Of a stretch of 64,000 nt of DNA, positions 1-9,285 are shown in pieces. The notes beneath the pieces were generated by a model. The model saw only the letters and a list, made by a program, of their open reading frames with translations, was not told the origin of the DNA and searched no databases. The stretch comes from Terribacillus aidingensis (GTDB lineage Bacteria > Bacillota > Bacilli > Bacillales > Amphibacillaceae): the NCBI RefSeq assembly GCF_900215625.1, contig NZ_OBEK01000002.1, forward strand, positions 790,676 through 854,675, written 5' to 3'. Position numbers and translations under genes: made by a program. Numbering within the stretch: position 1 is the first letter of the stretch; the number at the start of each line of letters is the position of its first letter.

Positions 1-285
1 GATCAGGCCGACTGCTTTGCTTTGTTCTGGTGACAGGTGGTCCATCATAAGTTCGACGACTGTGTTAATCATCTCCGTCACAATGACAAAACCGATGCTT
101 AAGAGCACAGCCGCCCACTCAGCTGCTTCAATACGAAACAGCAAGCCTGCTAACAGAGCAATGAACGTCGCTATTGTATGGATCCGGAAGTTCCTCTCAT
201 GGGCGAATGTCCATCGAATGCCGTTCCATGCATACCGAAATCCAATGCCAGTTTTAGTTTTCTTCTCGTTTGAGTCCGAAGCCAT
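1..285 (-). CDS. dgkA: Undecaprenol/diacylglycerol kinase DgkA (3' end outside window)
   Basis: Small integral-membrane lipid kinase; in Gram-positives it phosphorylates undecaprenol to feed the cell-wall lipid carrier pool. The 95 visible residues show the family pattern: a charged N-terminus, an amphipathic stretch with ERNFRIHT, a membrane segment, and the signature EMINTVVE containing the catalytic Glu/Asn. The start ATG at 285 follows a good AGGAG. It overlaps the end of ybeY by 32 bases, as in the B. subtilis ybeY-dgkA-cdd-era cluster. The C-terminal membrane segment lies beyond base 1. The family assignment is firm; substrate preference is inferred from Gram-positive homologues. Confidence 0.93.
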   Translation of the reverse strand, partial: MASDSNEKKTKTGIGFRYAWNGIRWTFAHERNFRIHTIATFIALLAGLLFRIEAAEWAAVLLSIGFVIVTEMINTVVELMMDHLSPEQSKAVGLI

Positions 286-727
286 TCAAAATCTCCTCTT
301 GTCTTCCGAACATCTTCTTTTCATCTGCTTCATTCATATGATCATAGCCAAGCAAGTGGAGGAACCCATGTAAAGCAAGAAAACCAAGCTCTCGCTCTAT
401 ACTATGCTCATACTCCTCCGCCTGCCCTTTCGCCATATCAACGGAAATAATAATATCACCGTATACGACTGGAAGCTCTTCTCCAATGATTTGTGTCTCG
501 CCTTCTCCTTCTTCTTGCATGGCAAACGAGATAACATCTGTCGGCGTATCTTTTTGGCGATAATTTCGATTAATCACCTGAATCTCATCATTATCAACAA
601 AGGTGATAGAGATCTCCGCCTCCTTAGTAATGTCCTCTGCATCAGCAGCGTATTGAATCAATCTGTCGATCAGATCAATATAGTCTTCTGTGACAGAATT
701 TGTATTATCATGAAAATCTATATGCAT
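254..727 (-). CDS. ybeY: Endoribonuclease YbeY (rRNA maturation/ribosome quality control)
   Basis: Single-strand-specific metallo-RNase needed for 16S rRNA 3' maturation and ribosome quality control. The 157-residue protein has the usual length and carries the zinc-binding signature HGFLHLLGYDH (three His) near residues 118-128. Its ATG overlaps the pgpH stop codon (TAATG), so translation is probably coupled. It belongs to the phoH-pgpH-ybeY-dgkA operon typical of Bacillaceae. Confidence 0.95.
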   Translation of the reverse strand: MHIDFHDNTNSVTEDYIDLIDRLIQYAADAEDITKEAEISITFVDNDEIQVINRNYRQKDTPTDVISFAMQEEGEGETQIIGEELPVVYGDIIISVDMAKGQAEEYEHSIERELGFLALHGFLHLLGYDHMNEADEKKMFGRQEEILNGFGLKREEN

Positions 728-2841
728 TAGTTTACCTCCTTCACTTTCTCTTCATCTGGGTATTCAATACGGGAATGGAATATCCCCGTAAGCGCCTGGC
801 AGATTGCTTCTTTAATCTCCTGCAAATCCTGCATGGTCAAAGGTGCGCAATCAAGCTGTCCATCCATTAGTTTGTCTTTGATAATAGAATCGACCAGACT
901 GCGAATCTTTTCCTGTGTCGGTTCTTTCATAGAACGGACAGCTGCTTCCACCGAATCACAAATTGACAGAACTGCAATTTCTTTCGTCGCTGGTCTTGGA
1001 CCAGGATAACGATACGTGTCTTCGGTTACATCTTTATTATATTCCTTTTCTTTGTAATAAAAAAACTTCAATAACGAAGTACCATGATGCTGTTTCGCCA
1101 TATCTACAATTTCTTTCGGGAAATGGTTGTCCTGCAGCATCTTTGCTCCATCATAAGGATGACGGATAATAATCTCCGCGCTTTGGCGCGGTGATAAGTG
1201 ATCGTGCGGGTTTTTTCGGCCCATTTGGTTCTCGATGAACAGCTGCGGCTGTCTCGTTTTGCCGAGGTCATGATAATAAGCACCTACTCTGGCGAGCAAC
1301 CCATTAGCCCCGATAGCTTCACATGCCGCTTCACTCAAATTCGCCACCATAATGCTGTGATGATATGTTCCTGGTGCGTCGGTCAATATCTTTTTCAGCA
1401 GCGGATGATTTGGCTTCGAAAGCATGAGCAGTTTTGTCTCCGATAGAACCCCAAAACCCGTCTCTGCAAACGGCAGGATACCAGCAACCAGAATAACAGT
1501 AAGCAAGGCTGACAAGGCTGCAAAACCGCAATAAAGGATTATTACATCCCATGTATATTTCTCGAAAGCAAAGAATACAAATAACAAAACACTAATAATT
1601 TGTACACTTGCCAAGAATAATAGCGCCTTTGCCATTGCCCCTTTATCTTTCACATTACGGATAGCATAAACTGCTGCCAGCTGTGCAAAGAGAAAGTAAA
1701 GCGCAGCCTCCATATTGAGTGAACCAGGTATCTCATCATTTAAGATAACCCCAGCCAGTATACTGTAGACAATGGCATAGCAGATAGCAAATCGCTCACT
1801 TAATAAATGACGGAATAGCACAGCTGCAACTGCAGTTGGCAGCAGTAAGTAATGATGCGTTTCTGTAGATCCTATCACACTAATTAACTTTAGCAGGATA
1901 ACAGATACGCAAATAAGCAAGAATACAAACAGCAGTACCGATTTATTCGTTCCAGCATTTTTCTTTGTCGTATGTATTGTTTCAAATGTCAATATGCCAG
2001 TCAGGAGAGTTATTAACAAGACGAGTCCAATCAGCGGCAGCACATTCCTCGTTGAATTTAACAAGCCAACAAGTTTTAATTCCTCATATACATCATTTGT
2101 AATTGTCTGACCTTCTTGTACAATAACCTCTCCTGCGCGGATCATAACCGATGCAACGTTCTGCCGAGCTTCTGCTTTTTGAGAAGCAGTCGCTTGCGCA
2201 TCAAATGAAGCATTCTGCACAATTGCAAAGCTTGTCAAAGAACGCAGCGCTTCCTTCGTGGTACTGGAAACATCCGCATACCCAATTCGCTCACGCATTT
2301 CTTCCTGCGTCTGCTGCACCTCATCCCGCTTTACACCATCCTCCAGAAAGTCTGTCATCGCATCTTTAAAGACCTTTTCACTAACCTGTCTTTCTTCTGT
2401 TGGTATTTGGACAAGCTGGGCGATTTGCTGATCAGTCAACTCTTCCTTAATCGATTCGGAGAGCAGCTGCTTTATGTCCTCGACTCTTTTATCTGTCGAC
2501 TTTTCACTATCATTCACTTGCCCGATTGCAGTGAAGATTTCATCTACAGCGTCCGTTTTAGCCTTGGTGATTTCTGCGGAAACGGTATAACGATCGTCTA
2601 TTTGCTGTCCCGCCTCCTGCCGCTGCCTTTCTGTCTCTGCTTCGTTCTCAATTGTAATAGGCGACCGGATTGTTTCACTCGCTGTATCATAGACCTGCAC
2701 ATCATAATTTCTCGTCGTTACGTTAGAAGCTGTCGCAATAAAGAAAAAGCACCCAAGCAGTAAAGATCCGATTAGGATAATCGCACGATTACCGGTTTTG
2801 CCTTTCCTTTTGAACAGATTTGTGAACTTTTTACCAGCCAC
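727..2841 (-). CDS. pgpH: Cyclic-di-AMP phosphodiesterase PgpH (7TM-HD protein, YqfF)
   Basis: Membrane-bound HD-domain phosphodiesterase that degrades the second messenger c-di-AMP. An N-terminal membrane anchor is followed by a long extracellular 7TMR-HD domain, then about seven membrane segments, and a cytoplasmic HD domain with TYHHS and YYHDLGK as metal ligands. I place the start at a GTG (base 2841) preceded by GGAGG seven bases upstream, giving 704 residues; an in-frame longer reading would run back into phoH and has no ribosome site. A hairpin separates it from phoH. Confidence 0.93.
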   Translation of the reverse strand: MAGKKFTNLFKRKGKTGNRAIILIGSLLLGCFFFIATASNVTTRNYDVQVYDTASETIRSPITIENEAETERQRQEAGQQIDDRYTVSAEITKAKTDAVDEIFTAIGQVNDSEKSTDKRVEDIKQLLSESIKEELTDQQIAQLVQIPTEERQVSEKVFKDAMTDFLEDGVKRDEVQQTQEEMRERIGYADVSSTTKEALRSLTSFAIVQNASFDAQATASQKAEARQNVASVMIRAGEVIVQEGQTITNDVYEELKLVGLLNSTRNVLPLIGLVLLITLLTGILTFETIHTTKKNAGTNKSVLLFVFLLICVSVILLKLISVIGSTETHHYLLLPTAVAAVLFRHLLSERFAICYAIVYSILAGVILNDEIPGSLNMEAALYFLFAQLAAVYAIRNVKDKGAMAKALLFLASVQIISVLLFVFFAFEKYTWDVIILYCGFAALSALLTVILVAGILPFAETGFGVLSETKLLMLSKPNHPLLKKILTDAPGTYHHSIMVANLSEAACEAIGANGLLARVGAYYHDLGKTRQPQLFIENQMGRKNPHDHLSPRQSAEIIIRHPYDGAKMLQDNHFPKEIVDMAKQHHGTSLLKFFYYKEKEYNKDVTEDTYRYPGPRPATKEIAVLSICDSVEAAVRSMKEPTQEKIRSLVDSIIKDKLMDGQLDCAPLTMQDLQEIKEAICQALTGIFHSRIEYPDEEKVKEVN

Positions 2842-2872
2842 TTTGTATCCTCCTGTCCGCTCGAACCGAAAA

Positions 2873-2890
2873 AGACCCGATATCGGGCCT
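2873..2890 (-). terminator. Hairpin with U-run between phoH and pgpH
   Basis: On the minus strand the RNA can form an 8-bp stem (AGGCCCGA with UCGGGUCU) followed by a run of U. It lies just downstream of the phoH stop codon and 30 bases before the pgpH start, so it probably attenuates rather than ends transcription of the operon. Confidence 0.5.
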
Positions 2891-2899
2891 TTCGCTTTT

Positions 2900-3856
2900 T
2901 TATTCTGATTCGTATGCGTCAATGATACGTTGTACAAGCGGGTGACGTACAACGTCTGTCTGTTTCAAGTATGTGAAAAAGACACCTTTTACATTGCTAA
3001 GCCTTGTTTCTACAGAGCGTAAACCAGAAGCTGCGCCTTTTGGCAAGTCAATCTGTGTAATATCTCCTGTAATAACCATTTTAGAACCAAAACCAAGTCG
3101 TGTCAGAAACATCTTCATCTGAGCATTTGTTGTATTCTGTGCTTCATCCAAAATGACAAATGCGTCATCCAAAGTACGTCCGCGCATATAAGCAAGCGGC
3201 GCAATCTCAATTGTACCGCGCTCGATCAGCCGTGTTGTCTGCTCCAGTCCCATTACATCATGCAGTGCATCGTACAAAGGACGGAGGTACGGATCGACTT
3301 TCTCTTTTAAGTCCCCCGGAAGGAATCCAAGGCTTTCTCCCGCTTCCACTGCTGGCCGTGTCAGGATAATTCGTTTGACAATACCTTTCTTCAAAGCATT
3401 GACGGCCATGACAACTGCCAAGTAAGTTTTACCCGTACCGGCAGGACCAATACCGAAAACCAGGTCATGCGATTTGATGCCATTCACATAGCTGCGCTGA
3501 CCTAACGTTTTGACTCGAATTGATTTTCCTTTGGCATTCTTTGTTATTTCATCATCAAATAATGTTTCAAACTGATCAAGGCTGTCCTTTTTGGCCAATT
3601 CAACTGCATATACAACATCACGTTCCCCAATTGGGATACCGCGTCTAATGACAGCTGACAGGGCTTGCAGCAGCTCTTCGGTTAATCGTACATCTTCTTC
3701 TCTTCCGGTTACCCGAACTTCTTCACCGCGAGTAACGATGGATACTTGAAATTGTTCTTCAATTTGCTTAAGATGGCGGTCTTCTGTACCGAATAAAGCT
3801 AATGTTTCGTTGGTATCTTTTAATTGTAAGTTCACACGTTTCACGTCTTCGGGCAT
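2900..3856 (-). CDS. phoH: PhoH-family ATPase (PhoH/YqfE type)
   Basis: ATP-binding protein of the PhoH family, whose members have helicase/RNA-linked roles; its exact substrate in bacilli is not settled. An N-terminal KH-like region is followed by a P-loop domain with Walker A GPAGTGKT (near residue 139) and Walker B ILDEAQN. The ATG at 3856 has AGGAG seven bases upstream, and gives 318 residues. A TTG six bases earlier sits too close to the same ribosome site. Two bases separate it from yqfD. Confidence 0.93.
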   Translation of the reverse strand: MPEDVKRVNLQLKDTNETLALFGTEDRHLKQIEEQFQVSIVTRGEEVRVTGREEDVRLTEELLQALSAVIRRGIPIGERDVVYAVELAKKDSLDQFETLFDDEITKNAKGKSIRVKTLGQRSYVNGIKSHDLVFGIGPAGTGKTYLAVVMAVNALKKGIVKRIILTRPAVEAGESLGFLPGDLKEKVDPYLRPLYDALHDVMGLEQTTRLIERGTIEIAPLAYMRGRTLDDAFVILDEAQNTTNAQMKMFLTRLGFGSKMVITGDITQIDLPKGAASGLRSVETRLSNVKGVFFTYLKQTDVVRHPLVQRIIDAYESE

Positions 3857-3858
3857 AA

Positions 3859-5094
3859 TCAATCTCCTTGAGATAAAGGTTGAGATGTTGCAATATCTTC
3901 ATTTACTTGAAAGTATAAGATTAATTTAACTTTACCATTCTCGACAGTCTCATGTAAAATTTTTTGAGAAATAATGTCAGACTCTTTGCCGATTTGCAGC
4001 TGCAGATCTTGTTTAGCCAGCTTTACCGCCTGCGCTTTGGCTTCTTCTTTCGTCCGCTTCACCTGTTTGGATACCCGCTCATATTCGGTGGTTTTCGTAA
4101 CTCCTAAAGGAAGCTTCCAGCGGAGAAAACGTAAATAACGGGTAGAGGTTTGTTCCTGTGCATCTTGATAGCCGGAATCACCGAACCCCCAAAACGGTAC
4201 GCGAAAGTTATCGCCAAACTGTGCAGCGTATTTCGTCTCCTGGTTGCCGCTCAGTACGGTATACGTTTCGTTAAGCGGAACAGATACAGATACATTATAC
4301 CACGTACGAGCAATAACATTGCCTGTAGCAGCAACCTGTTTACGCGTGTCTTCCGGTTTTTCCGTTTCCTCTTCTTCTGTTGCAGCAGGCGGTTCCTTAC
4401 CAATTAAACCGGATACTAAAACATCTCCAGGTTCCACATAATCATGGATTCCTACTTGCGGCGCCCCTTCTGAGACGAACATGTCCACAATGACACCCTT
4501 TTTCTTCGCAACAAGATGACGTGGTCCGGGTTGTTCCTTTTCTTTCACAATCGTTTTTGGCACACCTTCTAATGCATAGGTTGTCCCTTTTTCCTGCACT
4601 CCTATCCATAAAAGCTCAGGAATATCCTGTAATAACCGCTGCTGAATATCAACTGGCGCACCCAAGGTCAATTTGAATGCTCCTAAGCGTACGCCATATT
4701 CATCGAGCTGCGTCTCGATTTGATGTTCCAATTCGGGACTAACGCCTTTAATATCAATTTTCCATACGGTATTGGAAAGGAGAAAGATACTTAATATGCT
4801 TATAAAAATACCCAGCAGCAAAGGTTTTTTACGCAATATAGAAGTAAAGAGAAACGGAAACCCATGCTTCGAACGAAATTGAACTTTATAGCCTGTCCTC
4901 CTTCGTTTCATGCGAAGCTTGCTGATATCCTGTTTCCTGATTTTCGCTTCGCATGTTTGATAGTCCTTCTTGATGATATCCCAGACCAAAACCTTCTCCT
5001 GAACAAGCTGATTAAAAAACAGCTCTGGTCTGTCACCTTTTATTAGGACTGTTACATATCCGGTAAAGTAAATGTCCTGTGTGTGTTTCTTCAT
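3859..5094 (-). CDS. yqfD: Sporulation protein YqfD
   Basis: Mother-cell sporulation protein, made under sigma-E in B. subtilis and needed for efficient sporulation. A roughly 90-residue cytoplasmic N-terminus precedes one membrane segment (KPLLLGIFISILSIFLLS region) and a long extracytoplasmic part with a glutamate-rich insertion near residue 240. The start ATG at 5094 has GGGGAGG correctly spaced; an upstream in-frame ATG at 5115 lacks one. Length 411, close to the family norm of about 400. Directly follows yqfC. Confidence 0.9.
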   Translation of the reverse strand: MKKHTQDIYFTGYVTVLIKGDRPELFFNQLVQEKVLVWDIIKKDYQTCEAKIRKQDISKLRMKRRRTGYKVQFRSKHGFPFLFTSILRKKPLLLGIFISILSIFLLSNTVWKIDIKGVSPELEHQIETQLDEYGVRLGAFKLTLGAPVDIQQRLLQDIPELLWIGVQEKGTTYALEGVPKTIVKEKEQPGPRHLVAKKKGVIVDMFVSEGAPQVGIHDYVEPGDVLVSGLIGKEPPAATEEEETEKPEDTRKQVAATGNVIARTWYNVSVSVPLNETYTVLSGNQETKYAAQFGDNFRVPFWGFGDSGYQDAQEQTSTRYLRFLRWKLPLGVTKTTEYERVSKQVKRTKEEAKAQAVKLAKQDLQLQIGKESDIISQKILHETVENGKVKLILYFQVNEDIATSQPLSQGD

Positions 5095-5117
5095 ACGTAC
5101 CTCCCCGCTCCGCATGC

Positions 5118-5399
5118 TTATGATTCGATGAATTTAAATTCCTTCATTTTTCCCTCAAGCAGAATTTCCTCCGGCAGCATGACCTTCAATACGAAGGACT
5201 CTCCTGTTATGAGCAGGAAACCTGTGTTAAGCCGCAGTCGGAGTTCATTATCGGAAAAGAGGATCAACCCTCTGTGATTCTCGATATAGGCGTGAAAGTG
5301 ACCAATGGTCGTTATACGAGGGAGTTCCAGCACCACATCAGCAGGCATATCTAGGTGCTCTGTGAACCAGTTTCCGATCCGCTGCTGCCATTTTTTCAT
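5118..5399 (-). CDS. yqfC: Sporulation protein YqfC
   Basis: Small sporulation protein, sigma-E controlled in B. subtilis, always paired with yqfD. It resembles YabP-family proteins. I chose the second ATG (5399), nine bases from GGGGAG, giving 93 residues like the B. subtilis protein; the first ATG at 5405 is only three bases from that site. An octamer CATAGAAT at 5422-5429 (minus strand) resembles a sigma-E -10 element, but I see no convincing -35. Confidence 0.88.
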   Translation of the reverse strand: MKKWQQRIGNWFTEHLDMPADVVLELPRITTIGHFHAYIENHRGLILFSDNELRLRLNTGFLLITGESFVLKVMLPEEILLEGKMKEFKFIES

Positions 5400-5477
5400 T
5401 CTCATCAGCTCCCCTCAGCACATTCTATGTTGCAGAGAAGCAAGAAAGAACAATCGATAAGAAGCAGATTGGAAAGC

Positions 5478-5506
5478 AAAAAAGCGAGCCCCTAATGGAC
5501 TCGCTT
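5478..5506 (-). terminator. Rho-independent terminator at the end of the floA operon
   Basis: Minus-strand RNA forms an AGCGAG/CUCGCU stem extended by internal pairs and is followed by six or more U. The stem includes the stop codon of the yqfB-position gene. It separates the nfeD-floA unit from the sporulation pair yqfC-yqfD. Confidence 0.85.
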
Positions 5507-5938
5507 CCCGAATGCTCGATGCGGTTTTTTTGCACGTGATTCTCCAAGTATTTCAGACCAGATGACCTGTTCTGCCAGCTGTCTGCTAGTTGGACGCGTT
5601 ATACGAATTGGTTTGGCAACAGAACTTTTTTTGGCATGCTGCCGAGCAGGAACGGCTTTTTGTACAGACGTTACCCGTTCAATTGCATTATCAGCTGTGT
5701 GAATCAGCTCTTCTGCTGTCTGCTCTGCTTGGACTGATTCAGGTGCTTTTGTTTGTGTATGCTGCGCTGCGGGGCGCTCCTTGCTTTTGCGATGCTGTTT
5801 TTCCTGCCAGTTTTTCACTGGAGGCTGCGTCCGCCTTGGATCTTGTTTTTCTTGGTCACCTTTTTTGCCAGCTTGATTAACCAAAAATATAATCCCAGCA
5901 ATTACGAGCGGAACGAGAAACTGCAGTAAGTCGGACAT
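5492..5938 (-). CDS. Uncharacterised membrane-anchored protein in the yqfB position
   Basis: 148 residues: one N-terminal membrane helix (LLQFLVPLVIAGIIFLV), then a hydrophilic, Lys/Gln-rich low-complexity tail. No catalytic motif is visible. It follows floA by 22 bases and ends at the operon terminator, so it is co-transcribed with nfeD and floA, matching yqfB in B. subtilis by position; sequence similarity to YqfB cannot be judged here. An accessory role in flotillin rafts is only a guess from context. Confidence 0.75.
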   Translation of the reverse strand: MSDLLQFLVPLVIAGIIFLVNQAGKKGDQEKQDPRRTQPPVKNWQEKQHRKSKERPAAQHTQTKAPESVQAEQTAEELIHTADNAIERVTSVQKAVPARQHAKKSSVAKPIRITRPTSRQLAEQVIWSEILGESRAKKPHRAFGKRVH

Positions 5939-5960
5939 GTTCCCGCCACCTTTCTAAAGC

Positions 5961-6953
5961 TTACAGCTCGTTGTCTTCTTTGTCGCCTTGCGGTAAACCG
6001 CCGATGCTGTCTCGCATCGTCGTATCAGCATTGATGTTTTGGTAGTTCATATAATCCATTACACCCATGTTCCCGGAACGAAGTGCTTCAGCTAGGGCAA
6101 GCGGTACATCTGCCTCCGCTTCCACAACTTTTGCACGCATCTCTTGTACACGCGCCAAGTTTTCTTGCTCTTGTGCAACCGCCATTGCCCGGCGCTCTTC
6201 TGCTTTTGCTTGTGCGATATTTTTATCCGCTTCAGCTTGATCTGTCTGTAATATAGCACCAATGTTTTTGCCAATATCAATATCAGCAATATCAATAGAC
6301 AGAATTTCAAAAGCTGTTCCGGAATCCAAACCGCGGTTCAATACATTATGAGAAATTTTATCTGGGTTTTCCAAGACATTCGAATGATTCTCAGAGCTAC
6401 CAATTGTACTAACAATTCCTTCACCGACACGTGCAATAATAGTATCTTCGCCGGCACCACCGACTAGACGGTCGATATTCGCTCGCACAGTAATTCGAGC
6501 TTTCGCTTTTACTTCGATACCATCAATCGCAACGCCGGAAATGAAAGGTGTTTCGATTACTTTTGGATTAACACTCATTTGCACAGCTTCCAGTACATCA
6601 CGGCCTGCCAAATCAATTGCCGCTGAGCGTTCAAATGGCAGTTCAATGTTCGCACGATGCGCTGCAATGAGCGCGTTGACGACACGGTCTACATTACCTC
6701 CAGCCAAGTAATGACTCTCCAGCTGATTGGTATCGACCTTCAGTCCCGCTTTATGCGCTTTAATGAGCGGGCTGATGACACGCGATGGAATAACACGTCG
6801 CAATCGCATTCCAACGAGCGTAAAGATGCTGATTTTAACGCCCGCTGCCAAAGCACTGATCCACAATGCCACTGGTACGAATGTAAACAAGATGATCAAT
6901 GCAATCAAAATGACCGCAGCGATAATAATTGGTACAAGAATTTCTTGGTTCAT
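5961..6953 (-). CDS. floA: Flotillin-like protein FloA (YqfA)
   Basis: Membrane scaffold of functional membrane microdomains, oligomerising at the cytoplasmic face. The 330-residue protein starts with a hydrophobic hairpin (residues 5-50), then an SPFH/PHB-like domain, and ends with an Ala/Glu/Gln-rich coiled coil ([18 protein letters not shown] region) typical of flotillins. The ATG overlaps the nfeD stop codon by four bases and has GGAGG upstream. The nfeD-floA pair is the classical arrangement; the unit is headed by a sigma-W promoter at 7705-7730. Confidence 0.95.
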   Translation of the reverse strand: MNQEILVPIIIAAVILIALIILFTFVPVALWISALAAGVKISIFTLVGMRLRRVIPSRVISPLIKAHKAGLKVDTNQLESHYLAGGNVDRVVNALIAAHRANIELPFERSAAIDLAGRDVLEAVQMSVNPKVIETPFISGVAIDGIEVKAKARITVRANIDRLVGGAGEDTIIARVGEGIVSTIGSSENHSNVLENPDKISHNVLNRGLDSGTAFEILSIDIADIDIGKNIGAILQTDQAEADKNIAQAKAEERRAMAVAQEQENLARVQEMRAKVVEAEADVPLALAEALRSGNMGVMDYMNYQNINADTTMRDSIGGLPQGDKEDNEL

Positions 6954-7651
6954 TTGTTTTCCTCCTCATTCGCCAAGGAGCTGACGATGATTTTCGTTCC
7001 CTCTGTACGAATAACAACTATTTCTTCTCCACTGGCAATGTATCTTCCATCGGTGATTACGTCCATCTTCCTGTTTTCAATCTCCGCCACACCTGTTGGA
7101 CGCAAGGGCGTAGTCGTTCTGCCGCGTTTGCCAATAAGCGAATCTAAACTGGGGATGCTATCGGGTCTTAGCGTATCTTGAAGAATCATCGGTTTGAACA
7201 TGCCTTTTTCAAATCCGACAATGCGGATAACATAAACAACAGCCCCAACGGTTACAATACATGCAATGCTTACACTTATCATCATATCCGTTTTATCTGC
7301 CGCTATGCGAAATAAAACCCAAAACAGTCCGACCATACCAAGCAGTCCCATAATGCCGCCTGGTACGAATAACTCCAGGACAAGTAAGATAATAGCTGCA
7401 GTCAAAAGAAGAATATCCGTACCGGTTAAGAGCCCTCCTGCCATGTGACCATAAAGGAAAACACCAGCAGCGGCTACTCCAAGTATGCCCCCTGCACCAA
7501 AACCTGGAGTGAACAATTCAACCGCCAGTCCAGCAAATGCGATGGACAAAAGAATGGTCACGATTATTGGAGATGTGATCCACGATGCAATTGTATCGCC
7601 AAAAGAGAATGTTGCCGTTTGCAGGGTAGTAACCTTGATATAGTGCAGCAT
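6950..7651 (-). CDS. Short-form NfeD membrane protein (YqeZ C-terminal half only)
   Basis: Partner of flotillin. 233 residues: several membrane segments rich in Gly ([24 protein letters not shown]) followed by a C-terminal OB-fold NfeD domain ([18 protein letters not shown]). B. subtilis YqeZ is roughly 430 residues and has an N-terminal ClpP-like serine protease; that part is absent here. The ATG at 7651 has AGGAGG six bases upstream, and the sigma-W promoter lies 55 bases further, so the short form is the complete gene and not a broken end. Confidence 0.88.
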   Translation of the reverse strand: MLHYIKVTTLQTATFSFGDTIASWITSPIIVTILLSIAFAGLAVELFTPGFGAGGILGVAAAGVFLYGHMAGGLLTGTDILLLTAAIILLVLELFVPGGIMGLLGMVGLFWVLFRIAADKTDMMISVSIACIVTVGAVVYVIRIVGFEKGMFKPMILQDTLRPDSIPSLDSLIGKRGRTTTPLRPTGVAEIENRKMDVITDGRYIASGEEIVVIRTEGTKIIVSSLANEEENK

Positions 7652-7704
7652 GTGAATCCTCCTGAACGACTTGTGTGTTGCAGTTGTTATGTACAGTTTA
7701 CTCT

Positions 7705-7730
7705 TACGTCTCAAATAAGAAAAGGTTTCA
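7705..7730 (-). promoter_or_regulatory. Sigma-W promoter of nfeD-floA
   Basis: Minus strand reads TGAAAC, 16 bases, CGTA, an exact match to the consensus of the cell-envelope stress factor sigma-W. The homologous yqeZ-floA operon of B. subtilis is sigma-W controlled. This places the flotillin operon in an antibiotic/envelope-stress regulon. Confidence 0.88.
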
Positions 7731-7747
7731 TTTTTGCATCAGTATTT

Positions 7748-7788
7748 TCAAAAAGAAAATCCCAGCCACCTTCGTGACTGGGATTTTC
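7748..7788 (-). terminator. Terminator after rpsU-yqeY
   Basis: A near-perfect 15-bp stem (GAAAATCCCAGTCAC with its complement) closed by a GAAG loop, followed by a U-run on the minus strand. It ends the rpsU-yqeY transcript just upstream of the nfeD promoter. Confidence 0.92.
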
Positions 7789-7811
7789 TCAGATATTCAT
7801 ATAACTATCAG

Positions 7812-8258
7812 TTAAGACAAGTGCTTATTCACGATTTTATTAACTAAAGAACCATCAGTTTTACCTTTTACTTTCGGCATGACAGCGCTCATTACTGAGC
7901 CCATGTCTTTCTTGGAAGTAGCTCCTACCTCCGCGATGGTTTGTTTAATAACGTCTTCAAGTTCTTCTTCCGAAAGCTGTTCCGGCATATAACCTTTTAA
8001 AACTTGAAGCTCAGCTTCTTGTTTTTGTACCAGGTCATCGCGTCCAGCTTCTTGGAATTCTTGGAGGGAATCTTTTCGTTGTTTTACCTCTCGAGATAAA
8101 ACGGTAAGTTCTTCATCTTCTGACAGCGTGTCATTACCAGTACGAATTGCTTCGTTTTGCAAGCTGGCTTTCACCATCCGGATCACGCTAAGCGTTTCCT
8201 TGTCTCTTGCTTTCATCGCAGTCTTCATATCCTGGTTCAGACGTTCTGTTAATGACAT
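7812..8258 (-). CDS. yqeY: GatB/YqeY domain protein
   Basis: Stand-alone YqeY domain, related to the C-terminal tRNA-binding part of GatB amidotransferase; precise role unknown. 148 residues, identical to the length of B. subtilis YqeY. I chose ATG 8258 (MSLTERLNQ); a GTG 12 bases upstream sits on the ribosome site. Follows rpsU by 21 bases and ends at a strong terminator. Confidence 0.92.
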   Translation of the reverse strand: MSLTERLNQDMKTAMKARDKETLSVIRMVKASLQNEAIRTGNDTLSEDEELTVLSREVKQRKDSLQEFQEAGRDDLVQKQEAELQVLKGYMPEQLSEEELEDVIKQTIAEVGATSKKDMGSVMSAVMPKVKGKTDGSLVNKIVNKHLS

Positions 8259-8279
8259 ATCTCTTTGCACCCTCTTTAC

Positions 8280-8453
8280 TTACTTACGCTTTCTAGCCGC
8301 CTCAGATTTTTTCTTGCGACGAACACTAGGTTTTTCGTAGAATTCACGCTTACGGTATTCAGATAGAGTACCGCTTTTAGAAACTGTGCGCTTAAAGCGA
8401 CGAAGAGCATCTTCAAGAGACTCGTTTTTGCGAACGCGAGTAGTGTTTGACAT
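8280..8453 (-). CDS. rpsU: 30S ribosomal protein S21
   Basis: 57 very basic residues beginning [20 protein letters not shown], the hallmark of S21, a small-subunit protein near the anti-Shine-Dalgarno end of 16S rRNA. The ATG is preceded by GGAGGGAGG. It is transcribed from a strong sigma-A promoter at 8525-8553 and followed by yqeY. Confidence 0.97.
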   Translation of the reverse strand: MSNTTRVRKNESLEDALRRFKRTVSKSGTLSEYRKREFYEKPSVRRKKKSEAARKRK

Positions 8454-8524
8454 GCTAATTTCCCTCCCTCCGAAGCATACAACAATGTGCTATCTCATAT
8501 GCACTGCTGCATATGTCTTTGCTC

Positions 8525-8553
8525 ATTATAATATAATGCTAAATCCTGGTCAA
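8525..8553 (-). promoter_or_regulatory. Sigma-A promoter of rpsU-yqeY
   Basis: Minus strand: TTGACC, 17 bases, TATAAT. Near-consensus, about 70 bases before the rpsU start, as expected for a ribosomal protein gene. Confidence 0.85.
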
Positions 8554-8594
8554 TAGAAAGGTGCATAATACAGCATATTTCATAAAAATTACTA

Positions 8595-9260
8595 TTAATA
8601 GTCGCTTGCACCTGCACCGCCTGCAATGATTTGCACGCCTGCGCTAGCACCAATTCGAGTAGCACCCGCCTCAATCATCGCCAGTGTTGCTTCCCGGTCA
8701 CGGACACCTCCGGAAGCTTTGACACCGATATCTGGTCCGACAGTTTTACGCATCAAGGCGATATCAGCCACTGTCGCTCCGCCGCCGGAAAAGCCAGTAG
8801 AAGTTTTAACAAAGTCTGCTCCAGCTTTTACTGCAAGCTCACAAGCTGTTACTTTTTCTTCTTCTGTCAGCAATGCTGTTTCAATGATAACCTTTGTCAG
8901 CACGCCGTCAGCTGCTTCTGTAACCGCACGGATATCAGATTCAACCGTTACCAAATCACCCGATTTTAAAGCACCAATATTAATGACCATATCAATTTCT
9001 CCAGCGCCTTTTTCAATTGCATCCTTTGTCTCCAACGCTTTTACAGCGCTAGTTGATGCACCAAGCGGGAAGCCAATAACCGTACAAACTTTTACATCTG
9101 TGCCTTGTAATTTATCTGCACAATAAGAAACCCAGTATGGATTAACACAAACAGAAGCAAACTTATGCGCGGCCGCTTCCTCTAAAATGACATCAATCTG
9201 ATCTTTCGTAGCATCCGGTTTTAAGAGTGTATGATCAATATATGCTGCAATGTTTTCCAA
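8595..9260 (-). CDS. deoC: Deoxyribose-phosphate aldolase
   Basis: Cleaves 2-deoxyribose-5-phosphate to glyceraldehyde-3-phosphate and acetaldehyde in deoxynucleoside catabolism. TIM-barrel protein with the Schiff-base lysine motif FVKTSTGF. The start is a TTG (9260) nine bases from AAGGGG, giving 221 residues as in other bacilli; the longer reading runs into mtaB. It sits between mtaB and rpsU, where B. subtilis has yqeW, and away from nupC/pdp, so it is a different local arrangement. Confidence 0.93.
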   Translation of the reverse strand: MENIAAYIDHTLLKPDATKDQIDVILEEAAAHKFASVCVNPYWVSYCADKLQGTDVKVCTVIGFPLGASTSAVKALETKDAIEKGAGEIDMVINIGALKSGDLVTVESDIRAVTEAADGVLTKVIIETALLTEEEKVTACELAVKAGADFVKTSTGFSGGGATVADIALMRKTVGPDIGVKASGGVRDREATLAMIEAGATRIGASAGVQIIAGGAGASDY

Positions 9261-9285
9261 GTGAAATAACCCCTTTATAGTCAAG

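Noticed and set aside
6657-7181. Plus-strand frame of about 174 codons opposite floA/nfeD
   Set aside because: Composition is that of a reversed membrane-protein gene; no start signal.
8626-9126. Long plus-strand frame opposite deoC
   Set aside because: Antisense shadow of a well conserved gene; no ribosome site or recognisable protein.
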